From Euborellia annulipes (taxonomy: Eukaryota; Arthropoda; Insecta; Dermaptera; Anisolabididae): a DNA stretch of 64,000 bases. The notes below the pieces were generated by a model. The model ran no database searches. It saw only the letters and a program-made list of their open reading frames with translations, and had not been told where the DNA came from. Positions 46,401 to 58,059 of this stretch are shown here, piece after piece. Within the stretch, counting starts at the first letter, position 1, and the number at the start of each line of letters is the position of its first letter. The translations under genes and the position numbers were made by a program. Location: positions 1-64,000 of the forward strand of contig JAKCPI010027556.1 in assembly GCA_023213315.1 (NCBI GenBank), in the 5' to 3' direction.

Positions 46401-47019
46401 TTACAAGAGATCAAGATATTTTGCGCTTATACAAAGATAGAGTAGATAAATTTAATGATAAAGACGTATTTGTATCTTTGGAGAAAGGATTAGAACTTGT
46501 ACGACGAGAATTAGTGGCATTTCATGTTGATAATTCAGTCTATAAGGTAAAAATATATTTAATGTTTAATTTTTCGTTGGTCCTTTTTCCCCAAAGTTTT
46601 TTTAATTAGTACTAAAATAAATGAATAAGCTGAGTGAACTCTTCCAGGTAATTTCAGATACGTATACAGAATCAGAGAAATGTGACCTGATGAAGATTCA
46701 AATGTGGAGACCATGGCAATTCACACTTCCACTTCGTAAAGAATCGCCAATTAGAGATTTAGTAAAACAAAATCTCTTGTTACTGAATGAAGTTGGGTTG
46801 AATAATCGTTGGCAACGATATTGGTTCCAAGATTTCCCAACATGTTTCGATTTGAATGATTCAAGTTTTGATTCTGTTACTCTTCAAGATTTTCATCCAA
46901 CTTTAGAAGTCCTTGGAATAGGCCTAGCACTCTCTATTATTTTTCTTTTTATTGAAATTCTTTATCATAGGATAATGAAACATCGGAAATTGCGGATAAT
47001 TTCTAAAAAAATCATATAA
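43421..47019 (+). CDS. Variant ionotropic receptor (IR), 8 exons, complete
   Basis: Predicted ligand-gated cation channel of the chemosensory IR branch of ionotropic glutamate receptors, acting in the plasma membrane of sensory neurons. My splice model is 43421-43616, 44202-44446, 44514-44732, 44906-45111, 45178-45376, 45446-45625, 46370-46546 and 46648-47019. All introns are GT-AG and the total of 1794 nt gives 597 residues plus TAA. What is visible: a hydrophobic signal peptide (MLILSRIVLAFYLISVSFS); an S1 lobe ending TVPVFLF then NPVFILKSP; M1 (VWIAIGIMLVVCTFCLIL); a pore helix (ETIFTCLGTLFDQGA); M3 (FLTLLIQSVFIFNAYSAC); an S2 lobe (SLEKGLELVRRELVAFHVDN, later a Cys and LNEVGLNNRW); M4 (LGIGLALSIIFLFIEILY); and a basic tail. 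The N-terminal domain is short, as in divergent IRs rather than the IR8a/IR25a co-receptors. The usual S1 ligand-binding Arg position carries Gln. Intron 4 (66 nt) is in frame and stop-free. Intron 6 carries a truncated HINE. I cannot assign an orthologue. Confidence 0.9.
45957..46248 (-). mobile_element. Truncated HINE-like element in IR intron 6
   Basis: Reverse copy lacking its 3' hairpin. It contains the CAACCTCGCTGCTCAATTCC block, CA repeat, CCATGTCGCGAAAACCAC and the terminal GGTAAGAAAAAGT. It lies entirely within the 744-nt intron 6 of the IR gene and accounts for much of that intron's length. Confidence 0.75.
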
Positions 47020-47227
47020 GTATCTCTTTTTAGTGAATAGAAATCTTTATGAAAAGGATTTGATAAAAAACTGACAGCTTTATTTTTCCTAATATTTTCC
47101 AAAATAAGACCATACTTAAGAAGATGAAAACAAATTTAGCGTTCTTTAAGTTAAAAATAATAACAACAGAATTCTTCCTTTTATCATTTATCACTTTTCT
47201 CAATTTTTTGTTCATTTAAAATACTTC

Positions 47228-47578
47228 TTAATGTCCTCTTGAGAACGACAAATCTTGATTTATATCTATCCTAACTCCTTTAAAATAAACTTGCTTTAGA
47301 GCCAGGCACTTATGTCTTTTTGTTGAGCTAATCCATCCATCCCAATTTTTTCTACGTCTTCTTTTTCCTTTTCTTTTCGGACTGTTCTTTTGGCCATTTT
47401 CAAGGTCCCTATTCATTTTGGGCGTAAGTCCCTCTCTTCTCTCTTTCGCTCTTTCTCTGTTTGCACAGATGCAGGTCTTCCCAGCGCTATCACTTGACCC
47501 TTGACCGGTCCAAAGGCCCACCACAACATCCTCATCCACAAACCCAACGCAAGTTGCTTCGTTTGTCCACTTAAACAA
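47228..47578 (-). CDS. Unrecognised open frame, 116 codons
   Basis: This open frame has ordinary composition (GFVDEDVVVGLWTGQGSSD, a basic block KRKGKRRRRKNWDGW, then a C-terminal end at a stop). It is GC-richer than its surroundings and does not match any repeat family seen here. The frame opens just after a TGA at its upstream end with no good ATG, so if real it is an internal or terminal exon rather than a whole gene. It lies 209 bp beyond the IR gene stop on the opposite strand. No domain is recognised and function is unknown. It could equally be chance or part of an unidentified transposon. Confidence 0.2.
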   Translation of the reverse strand: MFKWTNEATCVGFVDEDVVVGLWTGQGSSDSAGKTCICANRERAKERREGLTPKMNRDLENGQKNSPKRKGKRRRRKNWDGWISSTKRHKCLALKQVYFKGVRIDINQDLSFSRGH

Positions 47579-47819
47579 CAGAGATCCATCTCCTGGACCT
47601 CGGTTTCAATGAATGCGTGAGCAAACTTAATTCAGAATCAATTTAAATAAACTTCCCCCGATGGAAGAGAAAAAATAAGAATTTAAATTTATATAAAGGG
47701 TTGGTTGTAGTAGTCTCGTATGAATACTCGCATAAATCAATATATTCAAAGTTAAATTGATAATTATGAACAATTTTTCAAAATTCTGAATTTTTTGTAC
47801 AAATATGAAGTACATTGAT

Positions 47820-48690
47820 ACGCTTCGTCTTAATTTTTTTTTATAACTTATTTAAATTTGATAAATTTAGTATATAAATAAGATCAATGATGATGCATAA
47901 CGTTAGGTGACTTCAAGTAGCTTGTTTTATTTATTAGCTTAAAGAAATATGAATCTCTAAGTAGGAAAAAATTGTCAATAAGGAACAAAAAAGTGTTCTA
48001 ATATATTTATCTTCTCTATTTTTTTTTTTTTTTTTTTTTTTTTTTCAAACCTTACTATCATTTTTCACGACATTAAGTAGTTATGCATATGTAAAATTTT
48101 TTAAGAAGAGGAATGTAAATATAATAAGATAAGGTTTAAAAAAAAGGATCTATTTATCATCAAAAATTTCCATTGAGCGTCCACGGCTTATATAAAAAAT
48201 AAAATAAAATCTCTCTTCTTTCTATTTAGAAATTCTGTACCCTATAATTCCTCAAAAATTGATTAAGGATGGTAAAGTTGACTCTGACTTTAGTAAAGAA
48301 TCGATCTTTTACTGAAAATAATCAACTTTTTAGAATCGAGTTGAAACTCTTTCAAGTCGATTAGAATCGATTCTCACTGGATGACTTCGAATTTTTTCTT
48401 ACAAGACTTGTTAGTAATATAGTTTGTAACTTTTCCATTGATTGACTTTCATCTTTCTTTTAAAACTCACACATAACACACTAATCAACACGCTTTTTAA
48501 GATCGGTTATTAAAGTTTTGATACTCAACTCTCTTATTTTATTTTAATGTTCGGTGCCATAATCACGTGCAATTTATGGATAGAATATTCTTTTATAAAT
48601 TGAAATTGTGTGTAAAAATATCAAGTCGATTCCAAAATCTAAAATGGACTTTACGAGCGTCTTTTCCATCCCCAAGATTGATTTGATTTA
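47820..48690. other. AT-rich stretch, nothing recognised
   Basis: Holds a T-run at 48020-48045 and a TCGATTAGAATCGATTC near-palindrome near 48358. No gene or known repeat. Confidence 0.5.
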
Positions 48691-48699
48691 ATGTAGTTT

Positions 48700-48786
48700 C
48701 CCAGATAGCACAGTACGTCTTATGTACGTACATAAGACGAATTGTGCGTCTTATGTACGAACATAAGACGTACTGTGCTATCTGGG
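48700..48786. repeat. Cruciform-forming palindrome, 40-bp arms
   Basis: Arms 48700-48739 and 48747-48786 differ at one position. Each arm itself contains CGTCTTATGTACGTACATAA-type palindromic sequence. The end motif CCCAGATAGCACAG is MITE-like. Confidence 0.88.
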
Positions 48787-49606
48787 TTGAGATACTGGTG
48801 GCCTCAGAATAAGGAGAAAGAGTTACAAAATTTAAGACATAAATAAATATTAAATAGAAATCGCAGGGAATGTCTATACATAAAAGGCTATACATATCAA
48901 ATAAATGCTGAGGTACAGTCTAAAACAAAGACAAATGAAGCCTTCCAGGGCTATGATCTACTGAATTGCAACTTATTATAATATTTATAATAAGTTCTGA
49001 AAAAATGAAAATCAGCATTTTATTTGTTCCCAACATAGACATGAGGACTATAAAAGCCCAGAAGACAACTCAAGAAGGACACACATCTCCCTCTCTTCTA
49101 TGTATATATGTCAATAAATCTCTATTATCAAGTACTATATGTTTGATTTCATATATTCGAATCCATAAGAAATATAACCTTTGTTCAAAATGTTTCACTT
49201 GAAACCCACACCGTAAACCTTAAATTTAACCATAAGAAATAATCTAACGAAGAAGATATTTTTGTACGGGACCTCCATAGATGAAATTTGACGAGCCGTG
49301 ATACAAACACAAATCTGATAGAAGGACTTTCTCAAATATATGACATGAAGCGCCTTTCCGTTTTTCTTGAGAGAGTTGCAAAATATATTCAAAGGAAATG
49401 TGTAGCAGAAGGAAGCAAAATGAGACAATATATCAAACAATATTTCATTTCGGAAAAAATTATGACCTTGGAGAAAAATATTATAGTGAGGAACTAAAAT
49501 TTTGCCTGGAGTTTTATTGAAGTCGGTGCGAACTGACATACCCCCATTATATGTTATAACACAGCCATATTTACAAGTGATTTATTTAAGTACAATTTTA
49601 GTTTTG

Positions 49607-49797
49607 CCTTTGGGCCATAGCTCAATAATAGAGGTTTTGTCTCTCGTGCTAGGGGTCAAGGGTTCGCATCCCATCTCATGCGACAAAAATTTATTTCAAT
49701 TAGATTGGCTATCAATCCAATTAAAATAAATAGAGCCGGGATCTAAATGGCCTTTGATGCCGAAAGACCTTAAATAAAATAAAATAAAAAGGTTAGA
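49607..49797 (+). mobile_element. SINE-2, full length (second tRNA-derived family)
   Basis: Head GGGCCATAGCTCAATAATAG (A box) and AAGGGTTCGCATCCC (B box). Then GCGACAAAAATTTATTTCAA, a self-complementary ATTGGCTATCAATCC part, GGCCTTTGATGCCGAAAGAC and a TAAAA repeat tail. It shares no sequence with SINE-1 except the generic GCCGAAA-GAC motif near the tail. Confidence 0.75.
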
Positions 49798-49879
49798 ATA
49801 TTTCTATTGTTACTTTGATCTTTGTATGGTTCATAATTCAATAACAAATATGAAAAGATCTAAAAATATAAAATATAAA

Positions 49880-50551
49880 AATCTGGTGTGACTGGCGCAC
49901 AGCACACAACTTTCTCTTACCTTCGGTAATCGAAAGTTGTGTACTGTGCTTGTCACACCAGATTTTTGTGTCGACATGTATTTAGTTTCCGACAGTAGGG
50001 TACAATTGAATTCAAGGTGTAAAATTTATAAGTATGGGAAAATATTTAAGTATTTTGATACCATGGCAACCATTTCTCCTATCTTTTCTATGGAGTACAA
50101 GAGTAAAGTGGTCTTCAGAAGATTTCAATCACAAAATGAGAATATACATTTTATAGAGAATCTAAAAAATAATTGATTTTTGAATTTAAAAAAAATCGTT
50201 GGAGCAAATTTTGAGAAAATCGAAAAAAACTGAAAAGTACATCAGTAAAGTACTAGTACTCTTTGGCCGATTTTGATTAAAAGCTTATTTTCCGGTCCCG
50301 GGGGTGTTTAACTTAAATATAAAATTTCAACCTCATAGCTCAATTCCTTCATGCTTAAAATTGAACACACACACACACACACCCACCCACCCACCCACCC
50401 ACAGACAGACCATGTCGCGAAAACCACTTTTTTGGATTCAGGGGACCTCAAAACGTGAAGATCCATCAAAATCTCGACATCGAATTTTTGACATGAAACC
50501 AATACTTTCTCTCTATATATATATTACATATATACATAGGTAAGAGAAAGT
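49880..50551 (-). mobile_element. HINE-like element, full length
   Basis: Reverse copy from AATCTGGTGTGACTGGCG to GGTAAGAGAAAGT. It has an intact AATTGAATTCAAGGTG segment, the empty version of the SINE insertion site at 30.1 kb. It lies head-to-head with the next copy, only 20 bp away. Confidence 0.82.
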
Positions 50552-50571
50552 AATAATAGAAATATATTTTT

Positions 50572-51230
50572 ACTTTCTCTTACCTATGTATATATGTAAT
50601 ATATATATAGAGAGAAAGTATTGGTTTCATGTCAAAAATTCGATGTCGAGATTTTGATGGATCTTTACGTTTTGAGGTCCCCTGAATAAAAAAGTGATTT
50701 TCCGACATGGTCTGTCTGTCTGTGTGTCTGTGTGTCTGTGTGTGTTCAATTTTAAGCATGAAGGAATTGAGCTAGGAAGTTGAAATTTTATATTTAAGTT
50801 AAACACCCCCGGGACCGGAAAAATAAGCTTTTAATCAAAATCGGCCAAAGGGTACTAGTACTTTACTGATGTACTTTTTCAGTTTTTTTCAATTTTCTCA
50901 AAATTCGCTCTAACGATTTTGATTAAAATTCAAAAATCAATTATTTTTTAGATGCTCTTTCAAATGTATATTCTCGTTTTGCCCTCAAAATTGTTTGAAG
51001 CACACTTTACTCTTGTGCTTCATAGAAAAGATAGGAGAAATGGTTGGCATGGTAACAAAATATAAATATTTTCCCATACTTATAAATTTTACATCTTGAA
51101 TTTTAATATATCGGCGGAAACTAAATATATGTCGACACGAAAAATCTGGTGTGACAAGCACAGAACACAACTTTCGATTACCGAAGGTAAGAGAAAGTTG
51201 TGTGCTGTGCGACAGTCACACCAGATTTTT
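50572..51230 (+). mobile_element. HINE-like element, full length
   Basis: Starts ACTTTCTCTTACC 20 bp after the previous inverted copy ends. It has a (TGTC)-rich core near 50713-50745 and a complete 3' hairpin ending CACACCAGATTTTTTT. Confidence 0.82.
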
Positions 51231-52544
51231 TTAATGAATGTAATTTACACAGACAAATCTCTCTCGAAAATTTTACATGATAAATTAATTGCTTTTTTTT
51301 ATTTTATCTAATTTTCTCATTTCTTTTTAACAGAGAAAACAGAAAGAGAGAAAGAGAGAGAGAGAGAGAGTTTAAAACACTGGAAATAAATTGGTTTTAA
51401 TTTTCCTCGAGTTGTACTCACCCCAACTCCATAACCCTGTCGCAACGGAGTAAATTGAGTTTTGCAAATATCATGATTATTCCGTACGTCTTTCTCTCTC
51501 TCTCCAACATTATTCGCTGCGACCTCCGCGTGCAATATAAAAAAAAAAATAAAATAAAAAAAATGTTGTTAATTTTGATTGGCATCTAGCAAAAACTGTT
51601 TCTGACATTTTAAGCAAATTTTTAAACAAAACTAATTTTCCGTGCGTAAAAACACATGATATTTTGACGTCCAATCAAAAAAGGTTAATTAAAAAGTTCC
51701 AAAATATAATTATTAAACATCAGTTCCCCCAACTCTATTTTTTTTATTTGTGTTTGTATATGTGTGTGTATGTGCATTGGTGGTGGTAATGCTGGTGGGG
51801 ATGAAGAAGAAAAGAAATGGCTTAAAAAACAACTCAGCTCACAAAAGCGTATATTCTATATTCTTAAAATGGTTTTTTAAACGCATTACTCCAAGGCACA
51901 AAAGAGTTATTTGGGTGTGTATGTGAGGGTGGGTGGCTACAAATTAAAAATCCGTCCAAAAGTCTCTTTTTCGCGGATGGAAATAAAATCCCATCCGACT
52001 TCTCGAGGAAATTAATGTTTTCTCTCTTTCTCTCTTTTTTTTCTTCTCTCTCCCTATCCCTATATATCGTACATATAGCATTTAAAAATTAAAATAATCT
52101 TGTTGGAACCCAAAACCTATTGAAATAACTGTCAGACTGTCTTGACAGCCAGTGAACAGAGCCACACTCAGTCAGTCAGTCAGTCAAGTCTAAAATTAAT
52201 TGATAACGTTTATAAATAATGGGGAGAAAGATCAAAGAATAAAATATGTTTTTTATAAACGATAATAAATAAAATTTAACCAATTTTTTTTTTTAATAAA
52301 AATTTACATTATAGCCTATCCTCCAAAAGTATCCTTCACTTAAGCTTCGTGTCACGTCCCATGGGGGTGCCTAACTTAAATATAAAATTTCAACCTCCTA
52401 GCTCTTTTCGTTCTTGAGATATTTTCTTCACAGACAGACGAGACTCATGTCGCGAAAAGCACTTTTTTGGATTCAGGGGACCTAAATACATGTATATCCA
52501 TCAAAATCTCGACATCGATGAATTCAATACTTTCTCTCTATATA

Positions 52545-52916
52545 TGGACCGTTTATTTTGAAAGTGGTGTAAGTCCATTTTCTATTGTTTCGAGAAAATG
52601 AAAGGTTAGCATATCTGTTTACCACCTCACTCTAATACATATCTGTTTATTAAAAAATCTATTTACCGACCAATTTTAAATTGTACAAAACATGGGAATT
52701 TTATAAGAAATTTACCACTAGCTATAGCTACGCATTTTCATTACGGTTTCGGAATAAATTGAAGGGATTTCCATTGAATTTACAAGGTTTTTTTTCAGTG
52801 TAGTTATATTAATACATGGAAAATTTACATTAATTTAAGCATAAATTATTTTATATCTCATTTTTTTTTTTTTTTTTTTTTAATGGACTTACACCACTTT
52901 CAAAATAAACGGTCCA
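52545..52916. mobile_element. Mariner-type MITE with TA duplication, long perfect ends
   Basis: TGGACCGTTTATTTTGAAAG at left and its exact inverse at right, identical for about 34 bp, flanked by TA. 372 bp, no transposase, nested in a HINE. Confidence 0.88.
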
Positions 52917-52935
52917 TATTAACATATATAGAGGT

Positions 52936-53165
52936 CATTGGCGTGGCCAGAAATTTTTGATGGGGGGGGGGATCAAGAAATTTTTTTCAAAAATTTAAGA
53001 TTATTTTAGGGTATTTATAAATCATTTTGGTTTGTTTTTTTAGCTAGAGTAAATTATCTTTTACTTTCTCTTACCCTATGTGAAATATAATTTGTATTAA
53101 ATATCTAGTCATGACTTGGGTCCCATGGGGGGTTTGAACCCCAACCCCCCCTGGCTACGCCTATG
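52936..53165 (-). mobile_element. hAT-type MITE, CATAGGYGTAGYC family, 8-bp TSD
   Basis: CATTGGCGTGGCCAG at left and CTGGCTACGCCTATG at right, flanked by ATAGAGGT at 52928-52935 and 53166-53173. Inverted relative of 20365-20634. Confidence 0.88.
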
Positions 53166-53369
53166 ATAGAGGTAAAAGAAAGTAAAAAAAGGGGGCTTCT
53201 TGTAGATATTTTAAATAGCTTTAATTTAAAAAAAAAAACGGAGGCTCAAAATTGTGGCCCCTGGAAGCTCTCAAAATTAGCAACTCGAGACGCGCACCTT
53301 AAAGAGCACCTAAAAAATAATATTTTAATCAACCATTTGAGGAAATCGAATACTTATATCTGAAAAAGT

Positions 53370-53520
53370 ACATCTGTAAAGTACTATTTTTTGAACTGAA
53401 ATGGTCCGTCTGTATATGGCATCAAATATCTAGTGTGACAGCACAGCACATAACTTTCGATAAGAGAAAGTAATATACTGTGCTAGGACAACAAACAGTT
53501 ACACCTAATTTTTTAATTAA
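53370..53520 (+). mobile_element. Decayed HINE-like 3' end
   Basis: TGTCTGTATATGGC, then TCTAGTGTGACAGCACAGC, GATAAGAGAAAGTAATA and TTACACCTAATTTTTT keep the order of the family hairpin, heavily diverged. Confidence 0.4.
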
Positions 53521-53529
53521 ATATATTCT

Positions 53530-54480
53530 CTTTGAATATTTTCCCAAATGTACCAGTACAACAAATTACACACCCAGATCATTTTATAAAATCATAAAAC
53601 AGGCCTAAATTATTATTAATACAAATTCTACTAACCCTTTGATGATAAAATAAAAGGATCCCGAATTTTTTTTTAAATAAATTTAATATTAAATATTTTA
53701 TTAGAACTGCATTTGAAACTCAATTAAAATGAATTCAGATTTATTCTTTGATAACATTAAATTATTTTATAATAATTTTCATATATTTAATGTAAATATA
53801 TTGAGTTTAAGCTTACTCTGTTACTGATTATTTATTTTATTATTTTTCGATGAATTTATATGTAATTATATCAAGAGTTGAAAGAAAATAGTTTATTCAA
53901 TTCACTGATTATTTTATATAATATCTGTTAGCAATATATGGAGGGGAAAAGTATATCATTATTATTAATAATACAGAGAGATAATATTATTATTTCGCTG
54001 ATAATAAATGAATATAAACTTTCAATAAAGGGGCGAATTATAATTATGGAAATTCACTGATGCGTATCGGGGTGTGTATGTGGGGGTACGCGCGTGTTTC
54101 AGTGTTCTTAATGAGGCGTTTTCTAATTAAATTTTAATTGAAATTTTAAAATAATAAAATATAAAAAAAAATTCTTTCTCTTAGGCTCTCTGGTATAATT
54201 TACAAATGCGTAATTATCTTAAAAATGTTAGTTTCATTTCTTGACACTTGTTGGTTTCTTGTTTTTATTTTTATTGGGGGGGGGAGGGGAAGAGGGGGAG
54301 GAGTCTATTTTTTCGTTGATACCTCAAAATCTATTCAATTTTCGAAAAAAAACTTGAAAAAATAAAGACTTTTTAGAGTAGTGTAATTTATCAGGATATT
54401 TATAAAACAATTTGTGAAAACCATTCCCAATAAGGTTTATTTATGTCCTCACCATGCCTCCTTTTTAAAAAATCAATTTA
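53530..54480. other. AT-rich stretch, nothing recognised
   Basis: Only a G-rich tract at 54277-54302 stands out. No gene or repeat assigned. Confidence 0.4.
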
Positions 54481-54874
54481 TCCGGATATGGTAAAGAAAA
54501 TTATAAATTACAATATTTTTGAAAAACCTTATTAGGTAAAGTATCTTCTGGTTGACGTATTAGTTGACATAGATCTAAGATTTTAGTGAAATAAATACCA
54601 AATTTCAATACTTTCTCTTCTTCGTATTCGAGAAAGTGAAAAAAAATAAGAAATTAGTCCTTTAATTGGAAAGTAGTTGAAGAAATTTTGTAATTCATTT
54701 TTGCTTGCATTAAGGTAGTCAACACAATCTCATCAATGATTTTTTAAGGGCTGGAAATTTTTACTTCAAAGATTATTCAGCGGCCCACTTTCAGCAATGT
54801 TCGGGTCTATGCAGAAGTTTTCGCCCCGCTCCCTTGGATCCTCTTTTTCTTATAAGAAACTGACAAACATATTT

Positions 54875-54905
54875 GTCTTGGGTCCGCCTGCGGCGGACCT
54901 CCCTT
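54875..54905. repeat. 8-bp GC hairpin
   Basis: GGTCCGCC-TGC-GGCGGACC, a GC hairpin in AT-rich sequence. No CTRR end nearby, so not called a Helitron terminus. Confidence 0.6.
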
Positions 54906-55297
54906 TTCATTTTCTTTGAATTTTATTTAATTATTACAACCAAAAGGAACTAATTCATAGACTTGAATTTTCCACGTTAATCATTTCCTTTGGGAGAAAT
55001 CATAACTTCAATAATTAATAAATCAGAAAGTAATAGGAATTTCAGAACGTAAATAATTTTGCTGTAATCATTAAAAGGTTCCCTTTGAATATACCGTGTT
55101 ATAAAACTTTATTTCCAAGTTTCAACAAAAAGTTGCTCAAAGAAAATAACAGAGGAGCCCCAGAGCACCTATATATTAATACAGCCCCCCCCCCCCCGAA
55201 AAAAAAAATTAATTTTAAATTTGAATATTTTTTATTTATTCATTTTTTAAAAATATTTTTAAAATAATTTATTTTTTCGCTTTAATTAAGAGGGTCT

Positions 55298-55300
<3 letters not shown>

Positions 55301-55335
<35 letters not shown>

Positions 55336-55442
55336 CATTTAAGGTCTTTTTCGGAATCGAAGGCCGTTAGACCCTGTCTTTATTTATTGGTAGCCAATCC
55401 AATTGAAATAGATTTTTGTCGCTTGAGACGGCCTAGGCTCTT
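55301..55442 (-). mobile_element. SINE-2, reverse copy
   Basis: Poly-T (55301-55331), AAGGTCTTTTTCGGAATCG, TTGGTAGCCAATCCAATTG and TTTTTGTCGCTTGAGACGG. The tRNA-like head is lost. Confidence 0.7.
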
Positions 55443-55664
55443 AAATCTTTCATTTTTTTCATGAGCACTTTTACAGTTGTAGCCCAAAAAGTCCAGAAAC
55501 TCACAGAGAAATATTTAATAAAAAATATTATTTTTTTTTTTTTCATTAAAAATCTTCGGTTGGATCTCATAGATCCCGGGCTCTGGGTATTTATCTTCCA
55601 TTGTCCCCCTCCCCCTCTATCTGCAACCATACAGAACGGATAAACAGACGGACTTTATTGTATA

Positions 55665-56512
55665 TTATATATTTGTGTGTTCAATTTTAAGCATGAAGGA
55701 ATTGAGCTATGAGGCTGAAATTTTATATTTAAGTTAAACACCCCCCGGGACCGACAAAATAAGCTTTTAATCAAAATCGGCCAAAAAGTACTAGTACTTT
55801 ACTGATGTACTTTTTCAGTTTTTTTCGATTTTCTCAAAATTCGCTCTAACGATTTTGATTAAAATTCAAAAATCAATTATTTTTTAGATGCTCTTTCAAA
55901 TGTATATTCTCGTTTTGCCTTCAAAATTGTTTGAAGCACACTTTACTCTTGTGCTTCATAGGAAAGATAGGAGAAATAAATGGTTGCCATGGTAACCGAA
56001 TTTAAATCTTTTTCTTTTTATTAGATTAAAAATCAATTATTATTTAAACGCCCATTTTTTTTTTTCGGAGAAAACATATCTCTCTCTCTCACTTGCAAAC
56101 ATTATCGTCTCTCTCTACTCTTTTTAAATTCCCTTTCCACCTTATCTTCGCATTTGGCCAATGTTAATTTCCTATAGGGATTTGTATGTTAATTTCGATT
56201 CAAAAGGGGGTCCCCCTTTAGAACTTTTTAGGCATTTAAAATTTTTTTTCCAATTCTTATGAAATTTTGTATTTATTTACGATTCTATATTGTGTATAAA
56301 ATGTCCAAATATGAGATTAAAATTTTGAAAAATAACCATAGTTTATTTGAAGCAGTCAACATTTAAAATGTAAGTTTGAAACTAAGGTGCTATGGGAAAC
56401 TAAATATATCTCGACACAAAAAATCTGGTGTGACCAGCACAGTGCACAACTTTCTCTTACCGAAGGGTAAGAGAAAGTTGTGTGCTGTGCGCCAGTCACA
56501 CCAGATTTTTAT
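55665..56512 (+). mobile_element. Long-variant HINE-like element, 5' truncated
   Basis: Begins in the TGTGTGTTCAATTTTAAGC block, continues through GCCATGGTAACCGAATTT, then an extra about 380 bp absent from the standard family, and ends in a complete hairpin (AATCTGGTGTGACCAGC ... CACACCAGATTTTT). It is the uninterrupted counterpart of 36036-37717. Confidence 0.75.
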
Positions 56513-56572
56513 ATAAAATATTCCCTTCTTTAAAAAAAATCAATCAAAATTAGTAATTCCATTCCATACACG

Positions 56573-56645
56573 CAGTGCCGGATTACCCATTAGGCAGAGA
56601 AGGCGATCACCCAAGTGCCCCTCGCTTTTTAGGGGCCCCGCAAAA
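56573..56645 (+). mobile_element. hAT-like end fragment
   Basis: CAGTGCCGGATTACCCATTAG followed by GGGGCCCCGC. No partner end found. Confidence 0.4.
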
Positions 56646-56647
56646 TT

Positions 56648-56785
56648 ATATTTTTTTTTTAACTCTTTCGGCATCTGAGGCCATTAAGACCCTTCACTAT
56701 TTATTTAAATTGATTGGTAGCCAATTCAAATGAAATGCATTTTTGTCGCGGATGCGAAACTGCGACCCCTGCTAAAAGCAAAGTA
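56648..56785 (-). mobile_element. SINE-2, reverse copy
   Basis: Poly-T, CTCTTTCGGCATCTGAGGCC, TTGGTAGCCAATTCAAATG, TTTTTGTCGCGGATGCGAAA and part of the head. Confidence 0.7.
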
Positions 56786-57194
56786 AGCAGGGAAGTAGGC
56801 CTATATATAATTATTTTTCGGGAAGGGGGAGGGCCCGAACTAATTTTTGAAGATTTACCCCCTCCCTTTATCAACATAATTAAAATTAATTTTTATAAGT
56901 TAATGTTTTATTCAATGGGAAATGTTTTATGAAAATTAAAAAAAAAAATCGAAATACAAATTCAAAAAAGTAAAAAATTTTATTCTAAAAGAATATTATT
57001 ATTAATAGAAGATTAATAGCTTTGTTATATTTTCAGTCAGTGTTTGCTATTATTAACATAACACATATGTTATCAATCATAAACCAACAAGATTATGTTT
57101 TCATGTAGCGCTTGAGTTTCTAGGTAAATTATATTGGTCTATATATGAGGAGATCGTATATACGTGCTGTGTGTATGTGTGCTCATTGAGTGAA

Positions 57195-57365
57195 TATAGC
57201 TCGAAGTGAATATGGGTGGGTGGTGGTGGGGGGAGTGAGTGAGTGGAGTTAAACGGGGTTGTTAATGCAAACTGCGGTTGCCCCCAAACGAAACCAATCA
57301 AACCAGCCGACCAACCAATGCTCATTCCCTGGTCGGAAATGGATTATGAATATGGTACACCATAC
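57195..57365 (+). other. GC-richer unique block
   Basis: GTGAGTGAGTGGAGTTAAACG, GCAAACTGCGGTTGCCCCC and AAACCAGCCGACCAACC. The frame 57243-57461 has no domain. Possibly regulatory. Confidence 0.2.
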
Positions 57366-57954
57366 CCTAAATACATGGTCAAAAAAATTATTACAAAACG
57401 GGTTATAATATTGTTTGTTTTTTTTAGCAACTCATCCAAAATCTATTTATTCTCGTTGTAGCAATGAAGTGATTTGAAAAGGCAAAAAAAAAATCAACAA
57501 GATCCCAACGAAGTCCTAAATTTCTACCAGTGCATCCTGAGATAATTCATTTGAAGAGGAGGCCAAAGCATATTTACATTTTTTACCTGTAAATATTGCC
57601 TCTATAGAGTCCGAAGCGTCGACATAATAAATAAATCATAAAAGTATCCATTCCAGAATTAAAATCTTTATAATAAATAACTAAAAAAAATCTTAGCTGT
57701 CTTTGGCTATTCTGTAAATTCCTTCTTAGTTCTTGATCGCAGAGAATAGTTTAGGTAGGTCATACCATCCTTGTTAAGGTTTTGGCCAGGTTTTCCTTAA
57801 TAGCTTAAGGCGAATGTCGGGATGGCTAATGCGACGTTTACTCCTGGTCTCGTGGCTTGCGCGAATTTTTTGATAATTGTTTTTTTTTTATTTCTTTCGA
57901 TGAATAATGCATGAACATGTTGATTGTTAATGGACATACATTTCTATTTTTTTT

Positions 57955-58030
57955 TCCTTTCGTTTTGGATACCAAAGGGGGCGGCAAATGGTTTTTAGTC
58001 TAGACGGCATACTCTTAAATCCGACCCTGT
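57955..58030 (-). mobile_element. hAT-like end fragment
   Basis: Minus strand CAGGGTCGGATTTAAG, then CCATTTGCCGCCCCC. No partner end found. Confidence 0.4.
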
Positions 58031-58059
58031 ATGCATGCTGAAAATCATGTATACTTAAC

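Larger units (their letters stand above)
52339..53185 (-). mobile_element. HINE-like element carrying two nested MITEs
   Basis: Body from TTCGTGTCACGTCCCATGG to the AT tract, missing its 3' hairpin. A TA-flanked MITE (52545-52916) lies in the AT tract and a hAT-type MITE (52936-53165) lies inside the terminal GAGGTAAGAGAAAGT motif. The remnant ATAGAGGTAAAAGAAAGT follows at 53166. Confidence 0.75.
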
